Below the pieces are notes generated by a model. The model was not told where the DNA came from. It saw only the letters and a program-made list of their open reading frames with translations, and did not search any database. Position numbers and translations under genes: made by a program. From the NCBI RefSeq assembly GCF_014202825.1, contig NZ_JACHHP010000004.1:462880-526879 (forward strand): 64,000 nt of DNA. Direction: 5' to 3'. The DNA is from Chiayiivirga flava (lineage in GTDB: Bacteria > Pseudomonadota > Gammaproteobacteria > Xanthomonadales > Xanthomonadaceae). Shown here one piece after another: positions 43,904 through 53,727 of the stretch (positions are counted from its first letter, which is position 1; each line of letters starts with the position of its first letter).

Positions 43904-46900
43904 ATGAACATTGCACTCCGCCTCGCAGGCGTCCTGCTGTCGCTTGCCGGGACGCATGCCGCCGCGCAGACCGTCGCCACCGAGGTGTATCTCGACCTCG
44001 ACGCCAACCCGGCCACCGGCTGCAGCATCGCGACCGACGCAGGCACGGTCGCCGGCGCCGAGGTGCGCGTGCGTGCGCAGGTGGATGCGGCGTCGGCCAC
44101 GGTGCAGGCCGTGGCGCGCGCCCACTGCGAGGGCGGTGTCTTCGGGGCGGAGCAGCCGCAGCCGGCCGGGTATGCGGTGGGCATCGATGCGGGCATCGAC
44201 GGCGCCGACGTGATCGAGTTCTCGACGCCGCTTGCCGGACTCGGCGACGGCGGCACCGCGCTCGCCTCGTTCGTCGCGCGCGGCGGCGATGGCGGCGTCG
44301 AACGGGTGCAGGCCGCGATCGTGTTGCCCGGCACGGTCGAACCCGGCCCCGGCGCCGCGCAGCCCACGGTAATCCCCGCGTCCGGCTGGCTTGCGCTGCT
44401 TGTGCTGATCGGATTCACGCTGTGGATCGTGCGGCGCCATCCCGCGTTCGGCTCGACGTTCGCCGTCGTCGTGCTGATGGGCTCGTCGATCGCTTGGGCG
44501 TCGAATTTCATCGCCGACGGCCAGATCATCGACTGGACCGGCGTCGCGCCGGTGGCCACCGATCCGCCCGACGCCGGCGGTGACGGCGCATCCGACATCC
44601 TCGCCGCATTTGCCGCCACCGAGAGCGGCCGCCTGCACCTGCGGATGGACATACGCGATGCAAATCCCGAGGGCGCAGACAATCAGGCACCCACGCTGAA
44701 CGACGCAAGCTTCGCGATCGACGAGAACAGCGCCGCGGGTAGCGTGGTGGGTAGCATCGGCGCGACCGACCCCGACGCCGACCAGACACTCGCTTATGCG
44801 ATCGTCGGCGGCAACACAGGTGACGCGTTCGCGATCGACGCCGACAGCGGCCAGATCACCGTGGCCAATGCCGCCGCGCTCGATGCGGAGTTGGCGGCAA
44901 GCGTGTTGCTGCTGATCGAGGTCACCGATGACGGCGAGCCGGCGCTGAGCGCCAGCGCCACGGCAACGATCACCGTGACCGACATCAACGAGGCGCCGCA
45001 GCTGGACGATCTTGCGTTGTCGGTGGCCGAGCATGCCGCGCCCGGCGTCGTGGTCGGCACGGTCGTCGGTACCGATCCGGACACGAATGCGCCGAACGAC
45101 GCGCTGCTCTACGCCATCACCGCCGGCAATACCGGCAACGCCTTCGCCATCGATGCGGACAGCGGCGCCATCCGCGTGGCCGACAGTGCGCAGGTCGATC
45201 TTGCCAACGCCCCGTTCGTGCTGACGGTGCGGGTCACCGACGGCGGCACGCCGCCGCTGGACGACAGCGCGACGGTCACCATCGAGGTGTCGGACGAGAA
45301 CGATGCACCGGCCTTCGGTCAGGCCACCTACGCGTTCTCCGTGGACGAAAACAGCGCCGCCGGCACGCCGGTCGGCACGGTGTCGGCGAGCGATCCGGAT
45401 GCGGGCGATGCGCTCACCTACACGATCGCCGGCGGCAACACCGGCAACGCCTTCGCGATCGACGCGGCGACGGGCGCCATCGTCGTGGCGACGGCATCGG
45501 CGCTCGACGCCGAAACCGTGACGGACATCAGCCTCGTCGTGACGGTCAGCGACGACGATGCTCCGGCGCGGACGGACACCGCCACGGTCAACGTGACGGT
45601 GATCGATCTCAACGAGGTGCCGGTGCTTGCGGACGCGTCGTTCAACGTGGCGGAAAACAGCGCCTCGGGCACCGTCGTCGGCACGCTCGATGCCTCCGAC
45701 CCGGATGCCACCGCGCCGTTCGCCACCCTCGTCTTCGCGATCACGGCGGGCAACGACGCAGGCACGTTCGCGATCGATGCCGGCACCGGCGTCCTGTCGG
45801 TGGCGGATGCGGCGGCGCTCGATTTCGAGAGCGGCGCGGCCTTTGCTCTGACGGTGACGGCCACCGACGGCGGCGGATCGAGCGCGACCGCGCAGGTGAC
45901 CATCGCCACGACCGATGTCAACGAAGTGCCGGTGTTGTCCGATACCGCGCGCAGCGTGCTGCAGAGCAGCGCCGTCGGGACACCCGTCGGTGCGCCGGTG
46001 AGCGCCAGCGACCCGGACACGACGGCGCCGAACAACACGCTGACCTACGCGATCACGGGCGGCAACGAGGACAACGCGTTCACGATCGACCCCGCCAGCG
46101 GTCAGCTCGCCGTCGCGAGCAGCGCTCCGCTCACGGCAGGCGCCGCATTCGCGCTGGTCGTCGGCGCCACCGACGGCGGCGGTCTGTCCGACAGCGCCAC
46201 CGTCACCGTCGACGTCATCGACGTCAACGACGCACCGAGCTTCGTGGCCGGTCCCGCGCAGAACGTGCTCGAGGACGCAGGTCCGGTGTCCGTGCCGTGG
46301 GCGACCGCCATCGACGACAACGATCCCGGCAACCAGGCGCTGACCTTCCTCGTGTCGAACGACAACGCTGCGCTGTTCGGCACGCCCCCCACGATCAGCG
46401 CCGGCGGTGTGCTGAGCTACGCACCCGCAGTCGATGCCAACGGCACGGCCACGGTGACCGTGGTGCTGCAGGACGATGGCGGCACGGCGAACGGCGGCGC
46501 GGACACGAGCGCGCCGCAACTGTTCGAAATCACCGTCGCGCCGGTCAACGATGCGCCGGGTTTCGTCGCCGGCGGCGACCAGACCGTGAACGAGGATGCC
46601 GGTGCGCAGAGTGTCGCGGGCTGGGCGTCCGCGATCTCGCCCGGACCTGCGGACGAGGCGAGCCAGTCGGTGACGTTTGTCGCCAGCAGCGACAATCCGG
46701 CGCTGTTCGCGGTGCCGGTTGCCGTGACCCCCGACGGCACGCTGACCTACACCCCGGCGGCCGACGCCGACGGCGTGGCCACCGTTTCGGTGCAGGCGAT
46801 GGACGACGGTGGCAGCGCCAACGGCGGCATCGACACCAGCCCACCGCAGACCTTCACGATCGGCATCACCGCGGACGACGACGCACCGGTGGCCGTGGCC

Positions 46901-49366
46901 GACACGGCCACCGTGTCCGAGGACAGCGCGGCCACCGCCATCGACGTGCTCGCCAACGACACCGATATCGACGCGGGCCCGATCGCCATCGCCGCGGTCA
47001 CGCAGCCGGCGAACGGCACGGTGGTGCCCACCGGCGGCACCGGCCTCACCTACCAGCCGGCCGCGAACTACTGCAACGCGCCGCCCGGCACCGCGCCCGA
47101 CACGTTCACCTACACGCTGACGCCGGGCGGCAGCAGTGCCACGGTCTCGGTGCTCGTCACCTGCGTCGACGACGCGCCGGTGGCCGTGGCCGACGCGGTC
47201 ACCGTGACCGAGGACAGCGTGGCCACCGCCATCGACGTGCTCGCCAACGACACCGATGTCGACGCGGGGCCGATCGCCATCGCCTCGGTCACGCAGCCGG
47301 CAAACGGCACGGTGGTGCCCACCGGCGGCACCGGGCTCACCTACCAGCCGGCCGCGAACTACTGCAACGCGCCGCCCGGCACCGCGCCCGACACATTCAC
47401 CTACACGCTGACGCCGGGCGGCAGCAGTACCACGGTCTCGGTGCTCGTCACCTGCGTCGACGATGCACCGGTGGCCGTGGCCGACACGCCGTTCGTGGCC
47501 GAAGACACGCCCACCGTCCTGGGCGTGCTCGTCAACGACACCGATGTCGACGGTGGGCCGAAAACCGTCGCCACCGTCACGCAGCCGGCAAACGGCACCG
47601 CCGTCATCACTGGCGGCATCTGGATCACCTACGAGCCGGACCCGGACTACTGCAACACGCCGCCCGGCACCGCACCGGACACCTTCACGTACACCGTGGC
47701 GCCGGGAGGCAGCAGCGCGACGGTGTCGGTTGCGGTCACCTGCGAGGACGACGCGCCGGTCGCCGTAGCCGACGCGGCCGTCGTCGCACAGGACGCCGCC
47801 CCCACCGCCATCGACGTGCTCGCCAACGACACCGATGTCGACGGCGGTCCGCGCTCGATCGCCTCGATCACCCAGCCAGCCAACGGCACCGTGGCGATCA
47901 CTGGTGGCGGCACCGGAGTGAACTACACGCCCGACGCCGGCTACTGCAACACGCCACCGGGCACCACGCAGGACACGTTCACCTATGCCCTGACGCCGGG
48001 CGGGAGTTCGACCACGGTCTCGGTGGCGGTGATGTGTCCGCAGGAAGTGGTGATCACCAGCGACGGCGCCGGCGACATGGCCGAACTCGATTTCCCCGGC
48101 GGCGGAACGATTCCGGTGACGGACGTCGATGCCACGGCTCCGATCGGAAATCCGCCGATCGTCTATTCGCTGGCCGGCGGCGCGGACCAGGCGAGCTTCA
48201 GCATCGATCCCGCGAGCGGCGTGCTCGACTTCGTCGCGCCGCCGCCGCTGGACCCGGCGGGCGACGCCGACGGCAACAACGTGTACGAGGTCACGGTCCG
48301 CGCCGCGAGCGACACGCTGGAAGACACCCAGCAGCTGAGCATCACCATCGTCCAGGGCCTGGCGGTGACGGCCAAGTACGTCGTCATCATGCGCAGCGAC
48401 GAGACCACCAATCTCGACGTGCGCGTGCTGGACGTCAACGGCGACGTGGACCCCGGCGCGCCGTACACCATCGACTACACCAGCAGCGCCATCGACATCA
48501 GCGCGACCGGCCAGATCACGGTGCTCACCCCCGGGCAGAGCAGCACGCAGGTGACCATCTCCAGCCCCGGTCGCACCCCGTGGGTGGCGTGGGTGGCGGT
48601 GCGCAACGTGATCGACATCGCCAGCCCGCATCTGTCGAACCAGAGCATCGCCGCCAGCGACGACTTTTCCGCCGTGGGCAGCAACATCGGCACGCCCACC
48701 ACCAGCTACTACGCCGACATCTATCGCCTCACGCTCGCCGCAGGCGACGAGGTTGAAGTGACGATGGACACCGGCGACGATCTCGACAGCTACCTGCTGA
48801 TGGCAAACGCGCAGGGCTTCCTCGTGGCCGGCAACGACGACGACGACAGCGGCGCGCTGGGCGTGGGTTCGCGCATGATCTACACCGCGACCGAAAGCGG
48901 CGTCTATTTCATCGAGGCGTCGACCTTCAACGGGCTGGACACCGGCAACTACACGCTCGCGGTCAACGTCACTCCCGGCGTGGTCGATCTGGGTGCCTAC
49001 GCGCTCAATGGCTCCTGCGGCGTGCTCGGGAGCCAGGGCCCGGGGTTCACCCTCACCGCGGGCCCGACCACGCCGCTGCCGGCCGGCACCACCGTCCTGA
49101 CGACGGTGACCGGGGTCGCGAACTCGGGCGTGTGGTCCGTGACCGGAGGCACCGCCAGCGTGGCCGTCGTGTCGCCCACCGTTCGCCAGATCACGCTCAC
49201 CGCGCCGCTGCCGGCGGGACAAACCATCCAGTTGCGCACCACGCTGTCGATCACGGTGGCGTTCTCGCTGGCCGGGAGCACCACCTTGCCGGCCGGTCAC
49301 GTGGGTACGGGCGGCAAGCCGACCGGGGCCGTGACGTCGACGCTGGTGCTGTGTTCGACCAGTTGA
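43904..49366 (+). CDS. Giant exported cadherin/Ig-repeat protein
   Basis: An 1820-residue acidic protein. Residues 1-22 are a signal peptide. At about 150-173 stands VIPASGWLALLVLIGFTLWIVRRH, which looks like an IPTL-CTERM-type sorting segment, followed by a second hydrophobic stretch ending in AWA. Five to six cadherin repeats follow (about 265-760; DENSAAGSVVGSIGATDPDADQTLAYAI and similar, Ca2+-binding DxD/DxNE motifs). Two further beta domains (about 780-985) and four 96-97-residue Ig-like repeats (about 985-1380, VLANDTDVDAGP...QPANGTVV) come next. A PPC-type domain lies near 1590-1690. It is probably a surface adhesin. ATG at 43904. Confidence 0.85.
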   Translation: MNIALRLAGVLLSLAGTHAAAQTVATEVYLDLDANPATGCSIATDAGTVAGAEVRVRAQVDAASATVQAVARAHCEGGVFGAEQPQPAGYAVGIDAGIDGADVIEFSTPLAGLGDGGTALASFVARGGDGGVERVQAAIVLPGTVEPGPGAAQPTVIPASGWLALLVLIGFTLWIVRRHPAFGSTFAVVVLMGSSIAWASNFIADGQIIDWTGVAPVATDPPDAGGDGASDILAAFAATESGRLHLRMDIRDANPEGADNQAPTLNDASFAIDENSAAGSVVGSIGATDPDADQTLAYAIVGGNTGDAFAIDADSGQITVANAAALDAELAASVLLLIEVTDDGEPALSASATATITVTDINEAPQLDDLALSVAEHAAPGVVVGTVVGTDPDTNAPNDALLYAITAGNTGNAFAIDADSGAIRVADSAQVDLANAPFVLTVRVTDGGTPPLDDSATVTIEVSDENDAPAFGQATYAFSVDENSAAGTPVGTVSASDPDAGDALTYTIAGGNTGNAFAIDAATGAIVVATASALDAETVTDISLVVTVSDDDAPARTDTATVNVTVIDLNEVPVLADASFNVAENSASGTVVGTLDASDPDATAPFATLVFAITAGNDAGTFAIDAGTGVLSVADAAALDFESGAAFALTVTATDGGGSSATAQVTIATTDVNEVPVLSDTARSVLQSSAVGTPVGAPVSASDPDTTAPNNTLTYAITGGNEDNAFTIDPASGQLAVASSAPLTAGAAFALVVGATDGGGLSDSATVTVDVIDVNDAPSFVAGPAQNVLEDAGPVSVPWATAIDDNDPGNQALTFLVSNDNAALFGTPPTISAGGVLSYAPAVDANGTATVTVVLQDDGGTANGGADTSAPQLFEITVAPVNDAPGFVAGGDQTVNEDAGAQSVAGWASAISPGPADEASQSVTFVASSDNPALFAVPVAVTPDGTLTYTPAADADGVATVSVQAMDDGGSANGGIDTSPPQTFTIGITADDDAPVAVADTATVSEDSAATAIDVLANDTDIDAGPIAIAAVTQPANGTVVPTGGTGLTYQPAANYCNAPPGTAPDTFTYTLTPGGSSATVSVLVTCVDDAPVAVADAVTVTEDSVATAIDVLANDTDVDAGPIAIASVTQPANGTVVPTGGTGLTYQPAANYCNAPPGTAPDTFTYTLTPGGSSTTVSVLVTCVDDAPVAVADTPFVAEDTPTVLGVLVNDTDVDGGPKTVATVTQPANGTAVITGGIWITYEPDPDYCNTPPGTAPDTFTYTVAPGGSSATVSVAVTCEDDAPVAVADAAVVAQDAAPTAIDVLANDTDVDGGPRSIASITQPANGTVAITGGGTGVNYTPDAGYCNTPPGTTQDTFTYALTPGGSSTTVSVAVMCPQEVVITSDGAGDMAELDFPGGGTIPVTDVDATAPIGNPPIVYSLAGGADQASFSIDPASGVLDFVAPPPLDPAGDADGNNVYEVTVRAASDTLEDTQQLSITIVQGLAVTAKYVVIMRSDETTNLDVRVLDVNGDVDPGAPYTIDYTSSAIDISATGQITVLTPGQSSTQVTISSPGRTPWVAWVAVRNVIDIASPHLSNQSIAASDDFSAVGSNIGTPTTSYYADIYRLTLAAGDEVEVTMDTGDDLDSYLLMANAQGFLVAGNDDDDSGALGVGSRMIYTATESGVYFIEASTFNGLDTGNYTLAVNVTPGVVDLGAYALNGSCGVLGSQGPGFTLTAGPTTPLPAGTTVLTTVTGVANSGVWSVTGGTASVAVVSPTVRQITLTAPLPAGQTIQLRTTLSITVAFSLAGSTTLPAGHVGTGGKPTGAVTSTLVLCSTS
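46876..48040 (+). repeat. Four in-frame tandem repeats of 288-291 bp within the cadherin-type gene
   Basis: Equivalent codons fall at 46952, 47243, 47531 and 47822, a period of 291, 288 and 291 bases. Copies 1 and 2 are almost identical in DNA and copies 3 and 4 are more diverged. Each encodes one Ig-like domain with a Cys pair (NYCNAPPGTAPDTFTYTL...VTC). Confidence 0.9.
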
Positions 49367-49619
49367 CGGACATTCCCGCCGGGTCCGCGCCGGCGATGTG
49401 CGCTGCCCGTGCGGTTGTGCGGGCAGCGCCGTGTGAGCGTGCGGCGCGCCGCTCGCTGATGTTGTCGACGGCGGCGCGGCAGGCACTGCGTGTGGACGCG
49501 ACAGCTGTGCGTAAGCGGAGATCGGCAGCGAGGGCACGGGGCGAACTGCCGCGGCACGGAGCGATCGCGAGATGCCCGATCGTGCGCACGCTGCCGACGG
49601 ACCGGCAGCGCAAGAGAAG

Positions 49620-49712
49620 TGGCGGAGAGAGAGGGATTCGAACCCTCGAGACGGGGTTTAGCCGTCTACACACTTTCCAGGCGTGCTCCTTCGACCGCTC
49701 GGACACCTCTCC
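49620..49712 (-). tRNA. tRNA-Ser (anticodon GGA)
   Basis: On the minus strand: acceptor GGAGAGG/CTCTCTCC-type pairing with discriminator G and encoded CCA, anticodon stem CACGC/GTGTG with loop CTGGAAA, and a long variable arm (TAGACGGCTAAACCCCGTCT). The 253-base gap between it and the cadherin-type gene shows no other feature. Confidence 0.95.
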
Positions 49713-49884
49713 GCGAGATGGCGCGCGCGTCCTGACGGACGGCGGCAGCCGCGCATCATAGCCGTCCGCGGACGCTCCGACAACCGCGACCCCGCGCCCG
49801 CGAGGCGCGAGGATGCCGAACGACACTGCCCGCCGCGCCCGTCGTCGGGCAGACTCCGCGCATCCAGGACGGGGAGCCGAGAGC

Positions 49885-50799
49885 ATGGCGCGTTGCGGCA
49901 GCTGGCTGGTTCGATCGATGGCATCGCTGGGGCTTGCGACCGCGTGGCTGCCGGCGCACGCGACCTGCCTGGGCGACGCCGATGCACTCGCCGCGTTCGC
50001 GGCCACACGGTCCGGTGGATTCGAGACGCCCGACGATGCGCGGCGCAACGCCACCGCGCTCGCGCTGCTCGAGTGTCTCGGCGATCCCGATCCTGCGGTG
50101 CGCGACGGACTCGCGTTCGAAGCGCTGTCGGCCTGGTTGCGCGCGCCCGCACTCGATGTGCAGACGCAGCGCGCCATGCTCGAACGCCTCTCGGCGATGG
50201 TGCGGACACCGCAGGACGACAGCGACGGCCTGCGGCCGCCGTTCGCCGCACTGGTGCTGTCGGAGGTGGCACGCACGGACCGGGTCGCCGCGTGGATGAC
50301 GCCGGACGAGCGCGCGGCGCTGGTCGAGCTGGCCGCGCGCTACGTGGAAACACTGCGCGACTACCGCGGTTTCGACGCGCGCGACGGCTGGCGTCACGGC
50401 GTCGCGCACGGTGCCGATCTGCTGATGCAGCTCGCGCTGAATCCGGCGGTGTCGCCGGCGCAGCTCGAGCGCATCGTCGCGGCCGTGGCGGCCCAGGTGC
50501 CGCCGCACGGCGCCGCGTTCTACGTGTTCGGCGAACCGCAGCGGCTCGCGCGGCCGGTGCTGTTCGCCGCGCAGCGCGGACTGCGCGACGAAGCCGGCTG
50601 GACCGCCTGGTGCGCCGAACGCGTCGCCACGCTCGGCAACGATCCGGCGCTCGCGTACAGGGACACGGCCTGGCTCGCGCGCCGCCACGCACTCTTGGCC
50701 TTCCTGCAGGCGCTCTACGTCGAGAGCGACGCGAGCGGCGATCCGCGTCTTGCGCCGCTGCGCGCCGGCGCACTCGCCGCGCTCGGGACGTTGCCGTAG
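49885..50799 (+). CDS. Exported DUF2785 family protein
   Basis: A 304-residue protein with a signal peptide ending in LPAHA-TCLGDADALAAF. The body is all-helical with short repeats (ALALLECLGDPDPAVRDGLAFEALSAWLR, PPFAALVLSEVARTDRVAAWMTPDERAALVELAARYVETLRDYRGFDARDGWRHGVAHGADLLMQLALNP). The R-D-Y-R-G-F-D-x-R-D-G-W-R-H-x-V-A-H-G-A-D motif is the hallmark of DUF2785. Function is unknown; the conserved His/Asp cluster suggests a metal or ligand site. The ATG at 49885 gives the signal peptide and has GGAG at 49872-49875. Confidence 0.8.
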   Translation: MARCGSWLVRSMASLGLATAWLPAHATCLGDADALAAFAATRSGGFETPDDARRNATALALLECLGDPDPAVRDGLAFEALSAWLRAPALDVQTQRAMLERLSAMVRTPQDDSDGLRPPFAALVLSEVARTDRVAAWMTPDERAALVELAARYVETLRDYRGFDARDGWRHGVAHGADLLMQLALNPAVSPAQLERIVAAVAAQVPPHGAAFYVFGEPQRLARPVLFAAQRGLRDEAGWTAWCAERVATLGNDPALAYRDTAWLARRHALLAFLQALYVESDASGDPRLAPLRAGALAALGTLP

Positions 50800-50806
50800 C
50801 GGGCGG

Positions 50807-51724
50807 TCACTTCGACGCGGCAGGCCCGCGTGCGGCGCGCACCGGGATCGGCACGTTGCACAGTTCGATCCTGCCGACCGGATCGATGAACCAGTCCTCT
50901 CGCCGGTTGCGCCGCGCCTCCACCAGTTGTTCGAACGCGGCGGTGTCGGTGCGGAACACCTCCAGCGCCACGCGCTCGGACTGCGGCAGCTGCGAGGCCA
51001 GGCGGATGCGCGCGATCGGCACGCGCTCGGCGGCGGTCTCGTAGAAACCGAGCGCGCCGGTGCCGCGCGGCAGCACCGACAGCAGCTCCATGCCCTGCAG
51101 CACGCGGCCGACCACGGTGATGTTGCGATCCAGATGGCGCGGCGCGTGGCCGATCACGACATAGAGCTCGGTGCCGTTGCTGCTGTCGGCCGCCATGTCG
51201 CGACCCGCGCCGACGGCGCCGTAGCAGTGTGCCAGCCAGGTGCGGCCGGTCTTCGCATCGCGACCGGCCGGAAATCCGTCGACCCAGCCGGCCTGCGGCG
51301 CGTACGAGTCGGCCTCGGGCAGGGCGGTGAATGCCAGGGTGCCATCGGCGCTGTCGAACTCGGCCGGCAGTGTTTTCGCGGCATCGCCGAGCGTGCGTGC
51401 GGTGTCCTGGCCCGCGTTCGGATCGCCCCACTGCACCACGTAGTTGTCCTGCGAACGCAGGATCGCGAGGCCATCCCAGTAGTCCTGTTTCGCGAGCTGG
51501 CGAATGTTGGCCGCATGCGCCGGCGCGAACTGCGGGGCAAGTTCGATCACCACGCGGCCGGCGGGCAGGTCCAGGTACAGCACGTTGTCGGGATCGGGCG
51601 TGCGCCAGTCGCGCGCGGTCGAGCGTTCGATGACCTCGGCGGTGGTCGGCGGCGTGCCGGCGGCGTGCGCGGCGCTGGCGCCGAGCAGGGCGAGGGCGGC
51701 GGCGAGATGGCGGATCGACGGCAT
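50807..51724 (-). CDS. Exported cyclophilin-type peptidylprolyl isomerase
   Basis: A 305-residue protein with a signal peptide ([21 protein letters not shown]). The cyclophilin fold is recognisable: [55 protein letters not shown], then [60 protein letters not shown] catalytic Arg of standard cyclophilins is not obvious in the F-x-R-x-x-x-x-F-x-x-Q-x-G-D region ([14 protein letters not shown]), as in several divergent bacterial forms. About 80 extra C-terminal residues are unassigned. It acts in the periplasm. It converges on the DUF2785 gene. Confidence 0.85.
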   Translation of the reverse strand: MPSIRHLAAALALLGASAAHAAGTPPTTAEVIERSTARDWRTPDPDNVLYLDLPAGRVVIELAPQFAPAHAANIRQLAKQDYWDGLAILRSQDNYVVQWGDPNAGQDTARTLGDAAKTLPAEFDSADGTLAFTALPEADSYAPQAGWVDGFPAGRDAKTGRTWLAHCYGAVGAGRDMAADSSNGTELYVVIGHAPRHLDRNITVVGRVLQGMELLSVLPRGTGALGFYETAAERVPIARIRLASQLPQSERVALEVFRTDTAAFEQLVEARRNRREDWFIDPVGRIELCNVPIPVRAARGPAASK

Positions 51725-51774
51725 CGAAGCGGCTCCTGCACGGTGGGTGCGCAGCGTAGCGCGAGGCGCATGCG

Positions 51775-52770
51775 TCAGTCGAAGGCAGGATCCTGCAGCG
51801 CGTCGAGCTGTTCCTGCATCTGCACGATCACGCCTTCCCAGTGGCGCGGTTCGGCGAACCACGGAAACGCACGCGGGAAGGCCGGGTCGTGCCAGCGCCG
51901 CGCGATCCACGCGTGGTAGTGCAGCAGGCGCAGCGTGCGCAGGGCCTCGATCAGATGCCGCTCGCGCCAGTCGAAATCGCGGAATTCGCCGTAGCCCTCC
52001 AGCAGCTGCTCGAACTGGCGGCGCTGCTCCGCGGCGTCGCCCGACAGCAGCATCCACAGGTCCTGCACGGCGGGGCCTGTGAGGCAATCGTCGAGGTCGA
52101 CGAAGTGCGCCTGGTCGTCGCGCCACAGGATGTTGCCGGGGTGGCAGTCGCCGTGCAGGCGCAGCGGCGTCACGTCTCCGGCGCGTTGCCACGCGGCCTC
52201 GCAATGCAGGAGCAGGGCCTCGGCCAGGCGCGCGAACGAGGCCGCGAGCGTCGGCGGCAGCCAGCGCGCCTGATGCAGGTAGCGCACCGGCTCGCGGCCG
52301 AACGTGGCGATGTCCAGCCGCGGGCGATGCGCGAAGCGCGCACGCGCGCCGACCGCGTGCATGCGCGCGAGCGTGCGCCCAAGCTGCTGCAGCGTGCCGC
52401 GATGTTCCAGTTCCGGCGCGTGTCCGCCCTGCATCGGAAACAGCGCGAACCGGTAGCCGGCGTGGCGGTGCAGGGTCGCGCCACGGAGCGCGAGCGGCGC
52501 CACCACGGACAGGTCGGCGTCGTGCAGCTCCGCGCCGAACCGGTGCTCCTCGCCGATGCCCGCGTCGCTCCAGCGGCCGGGTCGGTAGAACTTCGCGATC
52601 AGCGGCGGCGCCGCGTCGATCCCGATGCGGTAGACGCGGTTCTCGTAGCTGTTGAGCGCGAGCACGCGGCCATCGGTGGCGAAACCGAGAGCGTCGACCG
52701 CGTCCAGCACCGTGTCGGGGCCCAGGTCGGCGTAAGGCGTGTCGTTGTCGGGTGCGGGAGGCCGTGTCAT
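51775..52770 (-). CDS. srkA: Stress response kinase A (YihE)
   Basis: A 331-residue aminoglycoside-phosphotransferase-fold kinase. It opens with YADLGPDTVLDAVDALGFATDGRVLALNSYENRVYRIG, typical of SrkA. The catalytic loop is LHGDCHPGNILW with the base Asp; the metal Asp lies in FVDLDDCLTGPAVQDLWMLL. E. coli SrkA (328 residues) protects against programmed death under stress, opposing MazF-type toxins. That is of interest here because a YoeB toxin is encoded elsewhere in the window, though no link is shown. The ATG at 52770 directly precedes the conserved part. Confidence 0.92.
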   Translation of the reverse strand: MTRPPAPDNDTPYADLGPDTVLDAVDALGFATDGRVLALNSYENRVYRIGIDAAPPLIAKFYRPGRWSDAGIGEEHRFGAELHDADLSVVAPLALRGATLHRHAGYRFALFPMQGGHAPELEHRGTLQQLGRTLARMHAVGARARFAHRPRLDIATFGREPVRYLHQARWLPPTLAASFARLAEALLLHCEAAWQRAGDVTPLRLHGDCHPGNILWRDDQAHFVDLDDCLTGPAVQDLWMLLSGDAAEQRRQFEQLLEGYGEFRDFDWRERHLIEALRTLRLLHYHAWIARRWHDPAFPRAFPWFAEPRHWEGVIVQMQEQLDALQDPAFD

Positions 52771-52827
52771 CCGCGCGATGCTAGCGCACCGTGCGCGCCG
52801 GTCCGCATGCCGGTGCGCCGCGCGACC

Positions 52828-53526
52828 TCAGGCGGCGATCGCAGCGTGCAGCGCGGGCTCGATGCACAGCCCGCGCAGCAGTTTTTCCCGGTCGCGTTCG
52901 CCGAGCGCCTGCAGCGCGGCGGCCAGCATCGAATCGAACACCGGCGGCGGCGCCGAGCGGCGGATGCCGTCGAGCAGCGCCACGCGTTCGTGCGGCGGCA
53001 CGGCGGCGACGATGCCGGCGAGCGTGGGCAGCAGCTCCGGCGGCGGGATCGATGCGACCAGCGCCTGTTCGATGGCGACGAGTTCGGCGTCGTCGTAGTG
53101 CGTCCACAGCGCGGTGTTGTTGACCGTTTCCTCGTAGCGCATGTGGACGAGATTGTCGGCGATGAACTCGCCCAGTTCGTCGTAGAGGCGGTCGGCGATG
53201 CGCTGGCGCTGCGCGGGTTCGGCGCGCGCGACCTCGACGCAGGCCTGCGACAGCCGCAGCAGCGCGTCGTCGTGGTGGCCGTGTTCCTCCGCCGTGCGGC
53301 GCGAAGCGGCGGGCGAGCGCGCCTCGAGCGCGGCGTGCACGAAGGCGTTTTCGTGCGCGAGGTGGCTGCGGCACGCGGCGAGCAGGTCTTCGACCGCGCT
53401 CAGTGCGGTGTGCATGTCGTCCGGATCGGTGCAGTCCATGCGGCCGACGTGGGCGTGGGTCTGCGCGAAGGCGATGCGCAGCGCCTTGTGGATCTGGCGG
53501 TAGATATCGAAACGGGGAGCGTTCAT
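52828..53526 (-). CDS. Hemerythrin HHE-type protein
   Basis: A 232-residue, mainly helical protein. Metal-ligand candidates follow the HHE pattern: Asp/His in MDCTDPDDMHTALSAVEDLLAACRSHLAHENAFVHAAL, His-His in AEEHGHHDDALLRL, and His in DNLVHMRYEETVNNTALW. Such proteins bind a di-iron centre and sense or carry oxygen or nitric oxide, or repair iron-sulfur damage. The C-terminal half is longer than a bare hemerythrin domain and is unassigned. The ATG at 53526 opens the conserved helical part. It is probably cytoplasmic. Confidence 0.78.
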   Translation of the reverse strand: MNAPRFDIYRQIHKALRIAFAQTHAHVGRMDCTDPDDMHTALSAVEDLLAACRSHLAHENAFVHAALEARSPAASRRTAEEHGHHDDALLRLSQACVEVARAEPAQRQRIADRLYDELGEFIADNLVHMRYEETVNNTALWTHYDDAELVAIEQALVASIPPPELLPTLAGIVAAVPPHERVALLDGIRRSAPPPVFDSMLAAALQALGERDREKLLRGLCIEPALHAAIAA

Positions 53527-53727
53527 GACGTCATCGAAAGGGGACGGGGCGACCCGGACGCGCCGGCGCAGGCGCGGGGACGGTCGCGCCGTCGCCGGAC
53601 GCGGCCGGGTCGATGCGGTTGACGCGATGGGGTTGGCGATCGTGTCTTCGTCGCGGCGCACGACGGGCGTGCGTTCCGCCGCCATTCACGTCGTCGCGGC
53701 GCACGCGGAGCGTCGCCGCGCAGTACC

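Noticed and set aside
43617..43916. Minus-strand frame of 99 codons before the cadherin-type gene
   Set aside because: No ribosome site and no recognisable family. Its start would overlap the start of the plus-strand gene. Kept only as a doubtful note.
46876..48040. CRISPR-like or satellite array
   Set aside because: The period is about 290 bases, divisible by three, and lies within an open gene; it encodes Ig-like protein domains.
43004..49537. Open frame of more than 2100 codons on the minus strand opposite the cadherin-type gene
   Set aside because: It mirrors the GC-rich codons of the plus-strand gene. Its translation is a His/Arg/Gly/Val-rich low-complexity stretch with no domain, while the plus strand has a signal peptide and clear repeats.
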